From the NCBI RefSeq assembly GCF_003063665.1, contig NZ_NESF01000006.1:1-64000 (forward strand): a DNA stretch of 64,000 bases, in the 5' to 3' direction. The notes below the pieces were generated by a model. It searched no databases. It was given only the letters and a program-made list of their open reading frames with translations, and had not been told where the DNA came from. The translations under genes and the position numbers were made by a program. This document shows positions 9,154 to 17,689 of the stretch, one piece after another. This DNA is from Limnohabitans sp. Hippo3. GTDB lineage: Bacteria > Pseudomonadota > Gammaproteobacteria > Burkholderiales > Burkholderiaceae_C. How positions within the stretch are numbered: the stretch's first letter is position 1; the number at the start of each line of letters is the position of its first letter.

Positions 9154-10233
9154 ATGGATCGTCGTTCCATTCTGAAAAATGCAGGCATTGCGGGCGTTTT
9201 GGCCGCAGGCGTTGCTCCGGCTGTTCACGCCCAGGCCGCCATTCGCTGGCGCTTGGCTTCGAGCTTCCCCAAGTCTTTGGACACCTTGTTTGGTGGTGCC
9301 GAGCTTTTTGCCAAAAAAGTGAAAGAGATGAGCGGTGGCAAATTCGAGATCACCACCCACCCAGCTGGTGAGTTGATGCCCGCTTTTGGCGTGTTGGACG
9401 GCGTGCAGAACGGTACTGTGGAATGCGCCCACACCGCGCCTTATTACTTCTTCGGCAAGGACGAAACCTTCGCCCTCGATTGCGCTGTGCCTTTTGGCCT
9501 GAACAGCCGCCAGATGACCGCCTGGATGTACGAAGGCAACGGCATGAAGCTGTTGCGTGAGCACTACGCCAAGTACAACGTCGTGAATTTCCCCATGGGC
9601 AACACCGGCACCCAGATGGGTGGTTGGTTCCGCAAAGAGATCAAGAAGGTCGAAGACCTCAAGGGCTTGAAGTTCCGCGTGGGTGGTTTCGCTGGCAAGG
9701 TGCTTGAGCGCATGGGCGTGGTGCCCCAGAACATTCCCGCTGGCGAGATTTACCAGTCGCTGGAAAAAGGCACGATCGACGCGGCCGAGTGGATCAGCCC
9801 GCACGACGACCTGAAGTTGGGCCTGAACAAAGTGGCGCCCTTCTACTACTACCCCGGCTGGTGGGAAGGTGGTCCTCAGCTGTCCTTGTACGTCAACCAG
9901 AAGGCCTACGACGCATTGTCCCCAGAGAACAAGGCCATTGTCGATGCTGCCACGACCTACGCCCACACCATCATCCAGGCCCGTTACGACGCCAGCAACC
10001 CAGGCGCCCTGCGTCAGTTGGCGGCTCAGAAAACCAAGGTCCTGGCTTTCCCCAAGAACATGATGGACGTGGCTTTCAAGCACTCGGAAGAGCTGTACTC
10101 TGAATTGAGCGCCAAGAACCCTAACTGGAAGAAGATCTACACCGACTACGCCAAGTTCCGTGCCGACTCCAACTGGTGGTTCCGTTTCGGCGAAGCCCGT
10201 TTCGACAACTTCATGCAGTCGCAAAAACTCTGA
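9154..10233 (+). CDS. TRAP transporter substrate-binding protein, TakP-like
   Basis: A 359-residue periplasmic DctP-family protein. The N-terminus MDRRSILKNAGIAGVLAAGV followed by HAQA is a Tat-type signal (RRSILK). The mature start IRWRLASSFPKSLDTLFGGA and the motifs GFAGKVLERMGVVPQNIP and WISPHDD resemble TakP, which binds 2-oxo acids such as pyruvate as an Arg/Trp/Glu cage with a cation. AAGGAG precedes the start. The partner membrane genes lie convergent at 10413-12817, so the binding protein is transcribed separately. The ligand is inferred from family only. Confidence 0.88.
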   Translation: MDRRSILKNAGIAGVLAAGVAPAVHAQAAIRWRLASSFPKSLDTLFGGAELFAKKVKEMSGGKFEITTHPAGELMPAFGVLDGVQNGTVECAHTAPYYFFGKDETFALDCAVPFGLNSRQMTAWMYEGNGMKLLREHYAKYNVVNFPMGNTGTQMGGWFRKEIKKVEDLKGLKFRVGGFAGKVLERMGVVPQNIPAGEIYQSLEKGTIDAAEWISPHDDLKLGLNKVAPFYYYPGWWEGGPQLSLYVNQKAYDALSPENKAIVDAATTYAHTIIQARYDASNPGALRQLAAQKTKVLAFPKNMMDVAFKHSEELYSELSAKNPNWKKIYTDYAKFRADSNWWFRFGEARFDNFMQSQKL

Positions 10234-10270
10234 AGCCGATACCGGGCCTGCGCGCCCGGTTCGTCGACCC

Positions 10271-10302
10271 ACCCGCTGCGCTTGCGCCCAGCGGGTTTTT
10301 TT
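10271..10302 (+). terminator. Terminator after the TakP-like gene
   Basis: The stem ACCCGCTG/CAGCGGGT (10271-10278 with 10289-10296) is followed by seven T. It ends the plus-strand transcript from the gene that stops at 10233. Confidence 0.85.
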
Positions 10303-10359
10303 ATGGGCAGTACATCAGCATGCCTTCAGATGGGTCAGCAGCCGCGCCGAATAACAGGC

Positions 10360-10390
10360 AAAAAAAAGCCCATCTGAAAACAGATGGGCT
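10360..10390 (-). terminator. Terminator after the TRAP membrane genes
   Basis: Read on the minus strand, AGCCCATCTG-TTTT-CAGATGGGCT runs into at least seven T. It terminates the operon whose last stop is at 10413. Together with the plus-strand terminator it insulates the two convergent halves of the TRAP system. Confidence 0.85.
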
Positions 10391-10412
10391 TGGATTGGGA
10401 TGAATCAGGTGT

Positions 10413-12215
10413 TCAGCGCTTGGCGGCACCCGGCATGTCTTTCATCGGATCGTCTTCAGCCGCTTCGTCCTTGGACCCATCGGCTTGGAGGTCGGTGCCG
10501 GCCTTGTCGGCTTCTTCGCTGTCAGGGTCATCAAAGGCCGAATCCGAAGCTTCGAGCGTCACGCTGTCCAGATCCACGGCCGTTGTGTTGGTCAGCGAGC
10601 CGGTCACCATCGACGGGAAGGCGATGATCGCCGTCACCATGAGCAACTGCAGCGCGATGAACGCGATGGAGCCTTTGTAGATCTCGGTCGTTTTCACACT
10701 CGGAATGTTCTGGCCAGTGACGCGGTCGGTGTAGTCGTTGCGAGCGGCCACACTGCGCAGGTAGAACAGAGCAAAACCGAAGGGCGGTGTGAGGAAAGAG
10801 GTCTGCAGGTTCATGGCCACCATCACGCCGAACCAGATCAGGGCCTGGTCAGACGTCATGCCGGGCACCAATTCGGGCAGGATCTTGGCGGCCGCCGGGG
10901 CCAGCAGCGGGACCACGATGAAGGCGATCTCGAAGAAGTCGATGAACATGCCCAACACGAAGATCAGCAGGTTCACCACGATCAAAAAGCCCAAGGCGCC
11001 ACCGGGGATGTTTTCGAACAGGTGTTCGACCCAGATGTGCCCATCGGCCGCGTTGAAGGTGAAACTGAACACCGTGGAGCCAATCAGGATGAACAGCACA
11101 AAGGTGGACAGTTTGGCCGTGCTCTCCAGGGCCTGACGCGTCAGGTTCAGGTTCAGCTTGCCCTTGAAACCGGCCAGCACCAAAGCGCCCACCGCACCCA
11201 TGGCGCCACCTTCGGTCGGCGTGGCCACGCCCAGGAAGATGGTGCCCAGCACCAGGAAGATCAGGATCAGCGGCGGCATGAGCACAAAGGTGACCTGCTC
11301 GGCCAGGCGCGACAGCAGGCCTAGGCGGGTGACCCGGTTGATCACTGACAGGCTCAGGGCAACCAAGGACGCGATGGTCATGGACAGGATGACCACCTCA
11401 TCGCCAGGGGCTGGCATGGAGCGCTCCAGCCAGTCGCGCAGCAGCGCGTCGTGCGCTTGGGCCCAGGCCACGCCCACCGCGGTGGCGACCACCAGCAAAG
11501 CGATCAGCGACTTGTGACCCGACTGACCATTGCTTTCGCGGTAAATGCGTGCTTCAGCTGGCAAGGCGGGCACCATGGCCGGCTTGAAGATGGCCACGGC
11601 CACAATGAACAGGATGTACAAACCCACCAGCAACAAACCCGGCAACAAGGCACCGGCGTACATGTCGCCCACCGAGCGGCCCAGCTGGTCGGCCAGAACG
11701 ATCAGCACCAGTGAGGGCGGAATGGCTTGCGCCAAAGTACCCGAAGCGGTGATCACGCCAGTGGCGATCACCCGGCTGTAGCCGTAGCGCAGCATGATGG
11801 GCAGCGAGATCAGGCCCATCGAAATGACGGCTGCAGCCACCACGCCCGTGGTGGCGGCCAGCAGGGCGCCCACCAAAATCACCGCGATGGCCAAGCCCCC
11901 GCGCACAGGGCCGAACACCTGACCTACGGTTTCCAACAGGTCTTCAGCCATGCCCGAGCGTTCCAGCAAGATGCCCATGAAGGTGAAGAAGGGAATGGCC
12001 AGCAAGGTGTCGTTTTGCATGATGCCGAAGATGCGCAGGGGCAGGGCCTGGAACATGGTGGCTGGAAAGAGACCCGCCTCCATGCCGATGAAGCCAAACC
12101 CGAGACCGCATGCGGCCAGGGCAAACGCCACCGGAAAGCCGGTGATCAAAAAGGCCAGCAGACCCGCAAACATGAGGGGTACAAAGTTTTGCACCAGAAA
12201 AGAGGCTTCCATCAA
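10413..12215 (-). CDS. TRAP transporter large permease (DctM family)
   Basis: A 600-residue membrane protein with the DctM layout of 12 or more helices and conserved segments such as GLAIAVILVGALLAATTGVV and GVITASGTLAQAIPPS. It is the cation-coupled transport subunit for the periplasmic binding protein. It is longer than the usual 425-450 residues: there is an insert around 215-290 and an acidic, charged C-terminal tail of about 60 residues (for example DDPDSEEADKAGTDL) that would lie in the cytoplasm. Larger DctM proteins are known in the TakP-type subgroup. It overlaps the small permease by four bases. Confidence 0.9.
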   Translation of the reverse strand: MMEASFLVQNFVPLMFAGLLAFLITGFPVAFALAACGLGFGFIGMEAGLFPATMFQALPLRIFGIMQNDTLLAIPFFTFMGILLERSGMAEDLLETVGQVFGPVRGGLAIAVILVGALLAATTGVVAAAVISMGLISLPIMLRYGYSRVIATGVITASGTLAQAIPPSLVLIVLADQLGRSVGDMYAGALLPGLLLVGLYILFIVAVAIFKPAMVPALPAEARIYRESNGQSGHKSLIALLVVATAVGVAWAQAHDALLRDWLERSMPAPGDEVVILSMTIASLVALSLSVINRVTRLGLLSRLAEQVTFVLMPPLILIFLVLGTIFLGVATPTEGGAMGAVGALVLAGFKGKLNLNLTRQALESTAKLSTFVLFILIGSTVFSFTFNAADGHIWVEHLFENIPGGALGFLIVVNLLIFVLGMFIDFFEIAFIVVPLLAPAAAKILPELVPGMTSDQALIWFGVMVAMNLQTSFLTPPFGFALFYLRSVAARNDYTDRVTGQNIPSVKTTEIYKGSIAFIALQLLMVTAIIAFPSMVTGSLTNTTAVDLDSVTLEASDSAFDDPDSEEADKAGTDLQADGSKDEAAEDDPMKDMPGAAKR

Positions 12216-12817
12216 CGGGCTCCCTGGATTTCTTGCTGCAGTTCGGCAGCACGTTTTTCATCGTCGCTCTGGCTGTCTTCGTGGGCCAGGGTGTCCGGGC
12301 CCTGACCACGCAAAAAAGCCAGACGCTTGACCAACTCAGACAGGCTTTGCAGCAACAGCAGGGCAAAACCGACGGGGATCAGCAAATACACGGGCCAGCG
12401 AATCAAGCCCCCCGCGTTGGATGACATCTCGCCCGAGACAAAAGCCTGCATGAACATGGGCCATGACAAGGCGATGCTGAGCACGCAAAACGGGATCAAG
12501 GCCAGCACAATGCCGCCCACGTCGATCCAGTTGCGGGTGCGTGCACTCAGGCGGCTGGCCAGAAAATCAATCCGGACGTGCGCGTTGTTCAGCAAGCCAT
12601 AACCGGCGCCGAGCAGAAACACAGCGGCAAACAGGTACCACTGGATTTCCAGCAAGGCGTTGGAGCTGCTGTCAAAAATTTTGCGCACGATGGCGTTGCC
12701 TGCGCTGATCAAGGTGGTGATCAGGACCAACCAGATCGTGATTTTCCCGATGGCGCGGTTGAGCGCATCCACCCAGCGGGACCATTGCAAAAGGGCATTC
12801 ATAAGGGTTTTCCTCAA
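12212..12817 (-). CDS. TRAP transporter small permease (DctQ family)
   Basis: A 201-residue protein with four predicted membrane helices. It opens MRKTLMNALLQWSRWVDALN, then IGKITIWLVLITTLISAGNA and IQWYLFAAVFLLGAGYGLL, which is the DctQ pattern. It partners the large permease with which it overlaps by four bases. The charged C-terminus (after residue 165) is cytoplasmic. The gene is first in its transcript; the promoter should lie in 12818-12950, the intergenic space before the regulator's stop. Confidence 0.88.
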   Translation of the reverse strand: MRKTLMNALLQWSRWVDALNRAIGKITIWLVLITTLISAGNAIVRKIFDSSSNALLEIQWYLFAAVFLLGAGYGLLNNAHVRIDFLASRLSARTRNWIDVGGIVLALIPFCVLSIALSWPMFMQAFVSGEMSSNAGGLIRWPVYLLIPVGFALLLLQSLSELVKRLAFLRGQGPDTLAHEDSQSDDEKRAAELQQEIQGAR

Positions 12818-12950
12818 TCAAGACCGGCGATTGTACGTGGGACAAAGACCGCGTCCGCGTCGTATTTGCCTTGCAAGGGCTTGATGTTTTTTCAAAAAGC
12901 CCACACGGGATAGGCGGCTGAAGCCACCCCTCGGGGGTTTTTGCTGGCGC

Positions 12951-14039
12951 TCACCACCAAGGCAGGCTCGCCTTGAGAGACTGCACCTGACCTGTGTCGC
13001 TGGGTACCTGATAACCCGCCAGGGTATTGAGCTGAGTTTGCCAGCCTTGGCTGGACAACAGGGCCATGAGTTGCTTAACCGGATCGGTCGGCAAAGCGTC
13101 ACGCAGACAAACCAGCCAGTAGCGCTCGGTCAACAGGGGAACGAAGTCCAAACCTTGGGCCCTTGCGGCTGCTTCGATGCCCAGACCTGTGTCGGCCTGT
13201 CCGGCGGCAATGGCGGCTGCTACAGCAGCATGCGAACTTTCTTCCCGGGTGTAGCCCGGCACCTGCTCGGGTGCTGTGCCCTTGCTTTGTAACCAGTCAT
13301 CCAGCAACAACCGGGTGCCTGTGCCCAGACTGCGGTTAACAAAGCGCAGACCTGTGCGCAGCAGGTCATCCCAACGGGTTAGCTGCAGGGGGTTGCCAGG
13401 GCGCACCATGAGGCCCTGGCTGCGCACGGCAAAGCTGATGAGTTTGTGTCGCCCGGTCTGCATCAGGGGTGCCAAGGTGCGGGCCATCAGGGAGTCAGCG
13501 CTCGGCTGGATGGGGGCATGGAAGCCGGCGACGGTGCACCGGCCCTCGTTCAAGGCCCGAATCGCATCCACACTGCCGCAAAACCGGATGTCCAGGTGCA
13601 GGCGTTGGCTGGCCGCGCGTTCGCGCAGCTGTACCAGTGCATCGTCATGGCTGGCGTAAAGGGCCAGCACCTGGCTGTCTGGGTCAAAGGCGAGGGCAAA
13701 GGTTTTTTCCAGCTCCGCCTGCAGTGTGCTGATCTGCGGGGCCAGCCGCGCCTGTGCTTGACGTTCGGCCCACAGCAGCTTGTTGGCCAGCTCTGTCAGG
13801 CGGGCGGCTTGCCCTTTTTCCCAGACGATCAGGTCTTGGCCCAGCACGCCTTCCCAGCGTTTGAGCTCCCCCCATACATGACGGTAAGACAGGCCCAATG
13901 CTTTGGCGGCCATGGCGATGGAGCCGCTGCTGCGCACCGCTTGCAGCAAGTTCATGAGCGGGTGTTGCAGCGGCGAAGTGTCGGCGGTACGGTCGGCCCC
14001 ATCGGGTGACCATTGGTATGAAAGGTGTATATGAGGCAC
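12951..14039 (-). CDS. ModE-like transcriptional regulator with periplasmic-binding-protein domain
   Basis: An N-terminal LysR/ModE-type winged helix (HPLMNLLQAVRSSGSIAMAA, then ALGLSYRHVWGELKRWE; about residues 25-90) is joined to a substrate-binding-protein-like domain (about 105-350) in place of the molybdate-binding TOBE pair of classical ModE. It is divergent from tupBCA, so it very likely controls tungstate uptake, sensing the oxyanion or a cofactor through the C-terminal domain; that role is inference. The start is uncertain: GTG at 14039 fits the short strand HIHLSYQW that usually opens these proteins, and a GTG at 14072 is the alternative. With the shorter form the inverted repeats at 14066-14099 are intergenic. 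Confidence 0.75.
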   Translation of the reverse strand: MPHIHLSYQWSPDGADRTADTSPLQHPLMNLLQAVRSSGSIAMAAKALGLSYRHVWGELKRWEGVLGQDLIVWEKGQAARLTELANKLLWAERQAQARLAPQISTLQAELEKTFALAFDPDSQVLALYASHDDALVQLRERAASQRLHLDIRFCGSVDAIRALNEGRCTVAGFHAPIQPSADSLMARTLAPLMQTGRHKLISFAVRSQGLMVRPGNPLQLTRWDDLLRTGLRFVNRSLGTGTRLLLDDWLQSKGTAPEQVPGYTREESSHAAVAAAIAAGQADTGLGIEAAARAQGLDFVPLLTERYWLVCLRDALPTDPVKQLMALLSSQGWQTQLNTLAGYQVPSDTGQVQSLKASLPWW

Positions 14040-14065
14040 CACGCAAGTGTGCACCAAGAGCGACC

Positions 14066-14099
14066 TATGCACGGCATTTCATAACGGACATCCCTTATG
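14066..14099. promoter_or_regulatory. Interleaved inverted repeats, candidate operator of the tup genes
   Basis: The space between the ModE-like regulator and tupB holds TATG-N10-CATA (14066-14083) interleaved with CATAA-N10-TTATG (14080-14099), so three TATG/CATA half-sites follow each other about 15 bases apart. Similar TATGA and ATATGA elements occur at 14017 and 14030. ModE-family proteins bind inverted AT-rich half-sites as dimers, so this is the best operator candidate. It is a visual match, not a known consensus. Confidence 0.4.
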
Positions 14100-14136
14100 C
14101 GCATGCGATCAAACGGCCCTTACCATCTGGCGCTTC

Positions 14137-14880
14137 ATGAGCACTTTTACCGACAGCGCCCTGACGGCGCTGAACCTCGTCACTTCTTTCGATCCCGCCT
14201 TGTGGGTGGTCGTTTCCCGGTCTCTGGCCGTCAGCGCCACCGCCTGCCTGCTGGCCTATGGCGCGGGTGTCGCGCTGGGCGCCTGGCTGGCCGTGTCGCG
14301 TTTTGCCGGGCGCGGCGCGGTGCTGGTCGGCTTGAACACCTTGCTGGCGCTGCCCTCGGTGGTGGTGGGTCTGGTAGTGTATTTGCTGCTGTCGCGCACC
14401 GGGCCTTTGGGTTTTTTGGGCTGGATGTTCAGTTTTCAGGCCATGGTGCTGGCCCAGTTCATTTTGGTGGTGCCGGTGGTGGCCGCGCTGACGCGCCAGT
14501 TGGTCGAAGACGTGGAGCGTCAGCACGGCGAGCAGTGGGCCTCGCTGGGCGCAGGGCCTTGGGTGCGCAGCTTGCTGCTGGCCTGGGACGAGCGGCTGGC
14601 TTTGTTGACCATTGGCGTGACCGCTTTTGGCCGCGCCATCTCGGAGGTGGGCGCGGTGATGATCGTGGGCGGCAACATCGATGGCTTCACCCGCGTCATG
14701 ACGACCGCCATCGCTTTGGAGACCAGCAAGGGCGATTTGCCGCTGGCGCTGGGGCTGGGCATGGTCTTGCTGGCGGTGGTGTTGCTGCTCAACGCCCTGG
14801 TGGCGGTGCTGCGCCTGTGGGGTGAGCGGCGTCATGTCCGACCTGTGCATGTGTACAGCGCGCTGGGAGTGCAGCCATGA
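14137..14880 (+). CDS. tupB: Tungstate ABC transporter permease
   Basis: A 247-residue integral membrane protein with about five or six helices and the permease coupling loop EVGAVMIVGGNIDGFTRVMT, characteristic of TupB/WtpB-type tungstate permeases. It forms the translocation path with TupC and receives tungstate from TupA. The start MSTFTDSALTALNLVTSF at 14137 is chosen because the frame upstream would run through the operator region. The stop overlaps the tupC start by four bases. Neighbouring tungsten-enzyme genes support tungstate rather than molybdate as substrate. Confidence 0.88.
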   Translation: MSTFTDSALTALNLVTSFDPALWVVVSRSLAVSATACLLAYGAGVALGAWLAVSRFAGRGAVLVGLNTLLALPSVVVGLVVYLLLSRTGPLGFLGWMFSFQAMVLAQFILVVPVVAALTRQLVEDVERQHGEQWASLGAGPWVRSLLLAWDERLALLTIGVTAFGRAISEVGAVMIVGGNIDGFTRVMTTAIALETSKGDLPLALGLGMVLLAVVLLLNALVAVLRLWGERRHVRPVHVYSALGVQP

Positions 14881-15599
14881 CCATTGCGCAGATCAGCCTG
14901 CAAGCGGTGAGCGTGCGCCTGGGCGCGCAAATGGCCTTGACGGGTGTGAGCTTGCGCATTGAGGCGGGCGAGCGCGTGGCGCTGGTGGGGGCCAACGGCT
15001 CGGGCAAGAGCACTTTGCTGCGCACCTTGCATGGCCTGGTGCCGCCTACGCAAGGCCAGCTTCAACAAGCGCCGGGTGTTCGTCAGGCCATGCTGTTCCA
15101 AAGGCCGCATTTGCTGCGTCTGTCGGCCTTGAACAATGTGGCGCTGGGCTTGTGGCTGGACCGCACCCGAGGCCTGAGTTGGGCCGCTGCCCAAGCGCTG
15201 GCGCTGCAGGCTTTGCAGCGTGTGGGCATGCAGTCTGTGGCAAAGCAGAACGGTCGCCAGTTGTCGGGCGGGCAGCAGCAGCGCTTGGCCTTGGCCCGCG
15301 CTTGGGCGCGACAGCCCGATGTGCTGCTGCTGGACGAACCCACGGCCAGCCTGGACCCGCATGCCAAACGAGAGGTCGAGGACTTGATGGCCGATTTTGC
15401 GATGGGCCAGGAGCGACCTTTGACCCTGATCTGGGCCAGCCACAACCTGGGGCAGGTCAAGCGCCTGGCCACCCGTGTTGTTTACCTGGAGGGCGGCCGC
15501 GTGTTGGCCGACCTGCCCACGGCCGATTTTTTCAACCCTGATGTACTGGCGCCATGCAGCCCGGCAGCCCATGCTTTTGTTCAAGGAGAACTTTCATGA
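14877..15599 (+). CDS. tupC: Tungstate ABC transporter ATP-binding protein
   Basis: A 240-residue ABC ATPase. Walker A is GANGSGKST (about residues 41-49), the signature is LSGGQQQR, Walker B is VLLLDEP, and the switch histidine is in IWASHNLGQVKR. The Q-loop segment is MLFQRPHLLR. It energises tungstate import through TupB at the inner face of the membrane. It overlaps tupB (ATGA) and tupA (ATGA) by four bases on each side, so the three genes are tightly coupled. Confidence 0.9.
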   Translation: MTIAQISLQAVSVRLGAQMALTGVSLRIEAGERVALVGANGSGKSTLLRTLHGLVPPTQGQLQQAPGVRQAMLFQRPHLLRLSALNNVALGLWLDRTRGLSWAAAQALALQALQRVGMQSVAKQNGRQLSGGQQQRLALARAWARQPDVLLLDEPTASLDPHAKREVEDLMADFAMGQERPLTLIWASHNLGQVKRLATRVVYLEGGRVLADLPTADFFNPDVLAPCSPAAHAFVQGELS

Positions 15600-16411
15600 C
15601 CTTCCCATCTTCTATGACCCGTCGCGCCTTGGTGTGTGCGGTTTTGGCCACCACCTCGGTGTGGGCGCAAGCCCAGTCCATCGTGATGTCGTCTACCACC
15701 TCCACCGAGCAGTCGGGCCTGTTTGCGCATTTGTTGCCTGCCTTTAAAAAGGCCAGCGGGCTGGACGTGAAAGTGGTGGCGCTGGGCACAGGCCAGGCGC
15801 TGGACATGGCGCGGCGCGGTGACGCCGACGTGGTCTTTGTGCACGACCAGGTGGCCGAAGAAAAGTTTGTCGCTGACGGCTTTGGCCTCAAGCGCCTGCC
15901 CGTGATGTACAACGACTTTGTGTTGATCGGCCCCAAGGCCGATCCGGCTGCGACCAAAGGCAAGGACATCGTGGCGGCTTTGGCCAAGTTGTCGGCGGGC
16001 AACGCGGCCTTTGTGTCACGCGGTGACAAAAGCGGCACCCATGCCGCCGAATTGCGTTTCTGGAAGCTGGTCAACCTGAGCGACAAAAAAGGCAGTGGCT
16101 ACAAAGAGTGCGGCTGTGGCATGGGCCCGGCTTTGAACATAGCGGCGTCGTCAGGTGCCTATGTGCTGGCCGATCGCGCTACCTGGCTCAACTTCAAGAA
16201 CCGTGCCGACCTGGCCATTTTGGTGGAGGGTGATCAGCGCCTGTTCAACCAATACGGCGTGATGGTGGTCAACCCGGCCAAGCATGCGCACGTCAAACAG
16301 GCCGATGCGCAGAAGTTTGTCGACTGGATCGTCTCGCCTGCTGGTCAGACCACAATCGCCGATTACAAAATTGGGGGCGAGCAGCTGTTCTTCCCGAACG
16401 CGGGCAAGTGA
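15596..16411 (+). CDS. tupA: Tungstate-binding periplasmic protein
   Basis: A 271-residue binding protein with a Sec signal (MTRRALVCAVLATTSVWAQA, cleaved after AQA). The mature N-terminus contains SSTTSTEQSGL; TTTSTxxSGL is the oxyanion-binding signature of TupA proteins. Later conserved parts are GTGQALDMARRGDADVVFVH and SRGDKSGTHAAE. TupA binds tungstate with very high affinity and selectivity over molybdate. AAGGAGAA precedes the ATG at 15596. The TGA is directly followed by the convergent stop of the GAF/Fis regulator, with no intergenic base. Confidence 0.92.
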   Translation: MTFPSSMTRRALVCAVLATTSVWAQAQSIVMSSTTSTEQSGLFAHLLPAFKKASGLDVKVVALGTGQALDMARRGDADVVFVHDQVAEEKFVADGFGLKRLPVMYNDFVLIGPKADPAATKGKDIVAALAKLSAGNAAFVSRGDKSGTHAAELRFWKLVNLSDKKGSGYKECGCGMGPALNIAASSGAYVLADRATWLNFKNRADLAILVEGDQRLFNQYGVMVVNPAKHAHVKQADAQKFVDWIVSPAGQTTIADYKIGGEQLFFPNAGK

Positions 16412-17536
16412 TCAGGTTTTGGGTGTGCCCAGTTTGCGGTAGACCGTGGCACGGCTGATGCCCAGGGCTCGGGCGGCTTCGGCCACATTGCCACGCGCCT
16501 GATTCACCGCCTCGCGGATCATGTCGGTCTGCACATCCTTGAGTGGCTTGGCCGCAGGGCCCGTCCGATGCGTGCGCCCATGGTGTTTGGAGTTCTGGGC
16601 CGACGCCCCAGGGCGCATGGCCTGCGTTTGCAAACGCAGGCCTGACCACAGTGGAAGCTCTAGGGCGCGGTCCTCGCGGTTGGCGGCATCGAACAGGTTT
16701 TCCCAAGGCGAGGCAAACACGTCGCTGGCGTGCAGGGCCTGACCGTGCGCAGCGGGTGACAAGGACAGCATTTGCCGAGCGGTGGGGTTGGCCCCCACGA
16801 TGTGGCCGTCGGTGTCCAGGGTCAGAAGGCCGTCGCTGTCGTCTCCGGGCTGGTTGCCAGGCCAGTTCAGGCGCAAGACCAAGGCGTGCGCGTTGGATAG
16901 CAGCCAGCTGTTTTCGATGCTGCGGGCCGAGCGGCGCACCAGGTGCTTCAGGGCCGGGCGCTCGGCGGTTTCGATCCCCGTCAGATCGAGCATGCCTGCG
17001 CACAGGCCATCGGGCCCGAACACGGGTGCACCCGCGCAACTGTAGACACTGGTGTCCTGAAAAAAGTGCTCGCCCCGGTGCAGCCAGACCGGCTGCAACT
17101 CGGTCAAGGCGGCGCTGATGGCGGTGGTGCCCACGGCTTTTTCGGACAAATCCACCCCCACCCGGGCGATCACCTCGGCGCGGCGGTCTTGCCGGTCTAC
17201 CGGGCCGTGCACGTCCACCACGATGCCCTCGGCATTGGTCAGGATGGCGAAATAGCGGATGTCGGCAATGGCCCGGGCCAGCTCGGCCAGCACCGGCTGG
17301 GCCGCCTGCACCAAGGGGCGGCTGGCCTCTTGCACGCGTCGCATATGCTGGGCCGAGATGGCCTCAAAGGCCACGGGCTGCCCCGGCTGCAGGCCCATGC
17401 CCAGACAGCGCTGCCACGATTGGGCGATCCAGGGTGAAACACCCGCACCCTGGGCCTCGGTGCGTCCCTGAAAAACCCCTTGGCGTGCATGTGCGATGCG
17501 GTCGAGGCGGTCACTGGAAAGTGAGGTCATGGACAT
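16412..17536 (-). CDS. GAF-domain regulator with Fis-type HTH, lacking the AAA+ module
   Basis: A 374-residue protein like the N- and C-terminal parts of AcoR-type sigma-54 activators. The N-terminal region resembles AcoR (SPWIAQSWQRCLGMGL), a GAF domain spans about 75-215 (KAVGTTAISAAL, GAPVFGPDGLCAGMLDLTG), a PAS-like segment lies at about 235-290, and a Fis-type helix-turn-helix closes it (GNVAEAARALGISRATVYRKL, given here in two overlapping halves: GNVAEAARAL and GISRATVYRKL). The sigma-54-contacting AAA+ ATPase is absent. It is divergent from aorABC and probably controls it in response to an aldehyde or related ligand; this is inferred from position. Confidence 0.75.
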   Translation of the reverse strand: MSMTSLSSDRLDRIAHARQGVFQGRTEAQGAGVSPWIAQSWQRCLGMGLQPGQPVAFEAISAQHMRRVQEASRPLVQAAQPVLAELARAIADIRYFAILTNAEGIVVDVHGPVDRQDRRAEVIARVGVDLSEKAVGTTAISAALTELQPVWLHRGEHFFQDTSVYSCAGAPVFGPDGLCAGMLDLTGIETAERPALKHLVRRSARSIENSWLLSNAHALVLRLNWPGNQPGDDSDGLLTLDTDGHIVGANPTARQMLSLSPAAHGQALHASDVFASPWENLFDAANREDRALELPLWSGLRLQTQAMRPGASAQNSKHHGRTHRTGPAAKPLKDVQTDMIREAVNQARGNVAEAARALGISRATVYRKLGTPKT

Positions 17537-17689
17537 GTCAGGTGTGTATCAAGCTGAGAATTTTTACCACGACCCTGCCAAACCTAGGGTTAATCCGCAT
17601 CGGTTTGCAAGGGCATGCGCCAACAATGGCTATGCATTCTGATTCATAAGTGCGGGCTTGACCAGTTCGCCACACCACAGGAGATCCAC

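Noticed and set aside
17537..17689. Sigma-54 promoter before aorA
   Set aside because: TGGC occurs near 17626 but no TTGC lies at the required spacing, and the regulator lacks the AAA+ module that sigma-54 needs.
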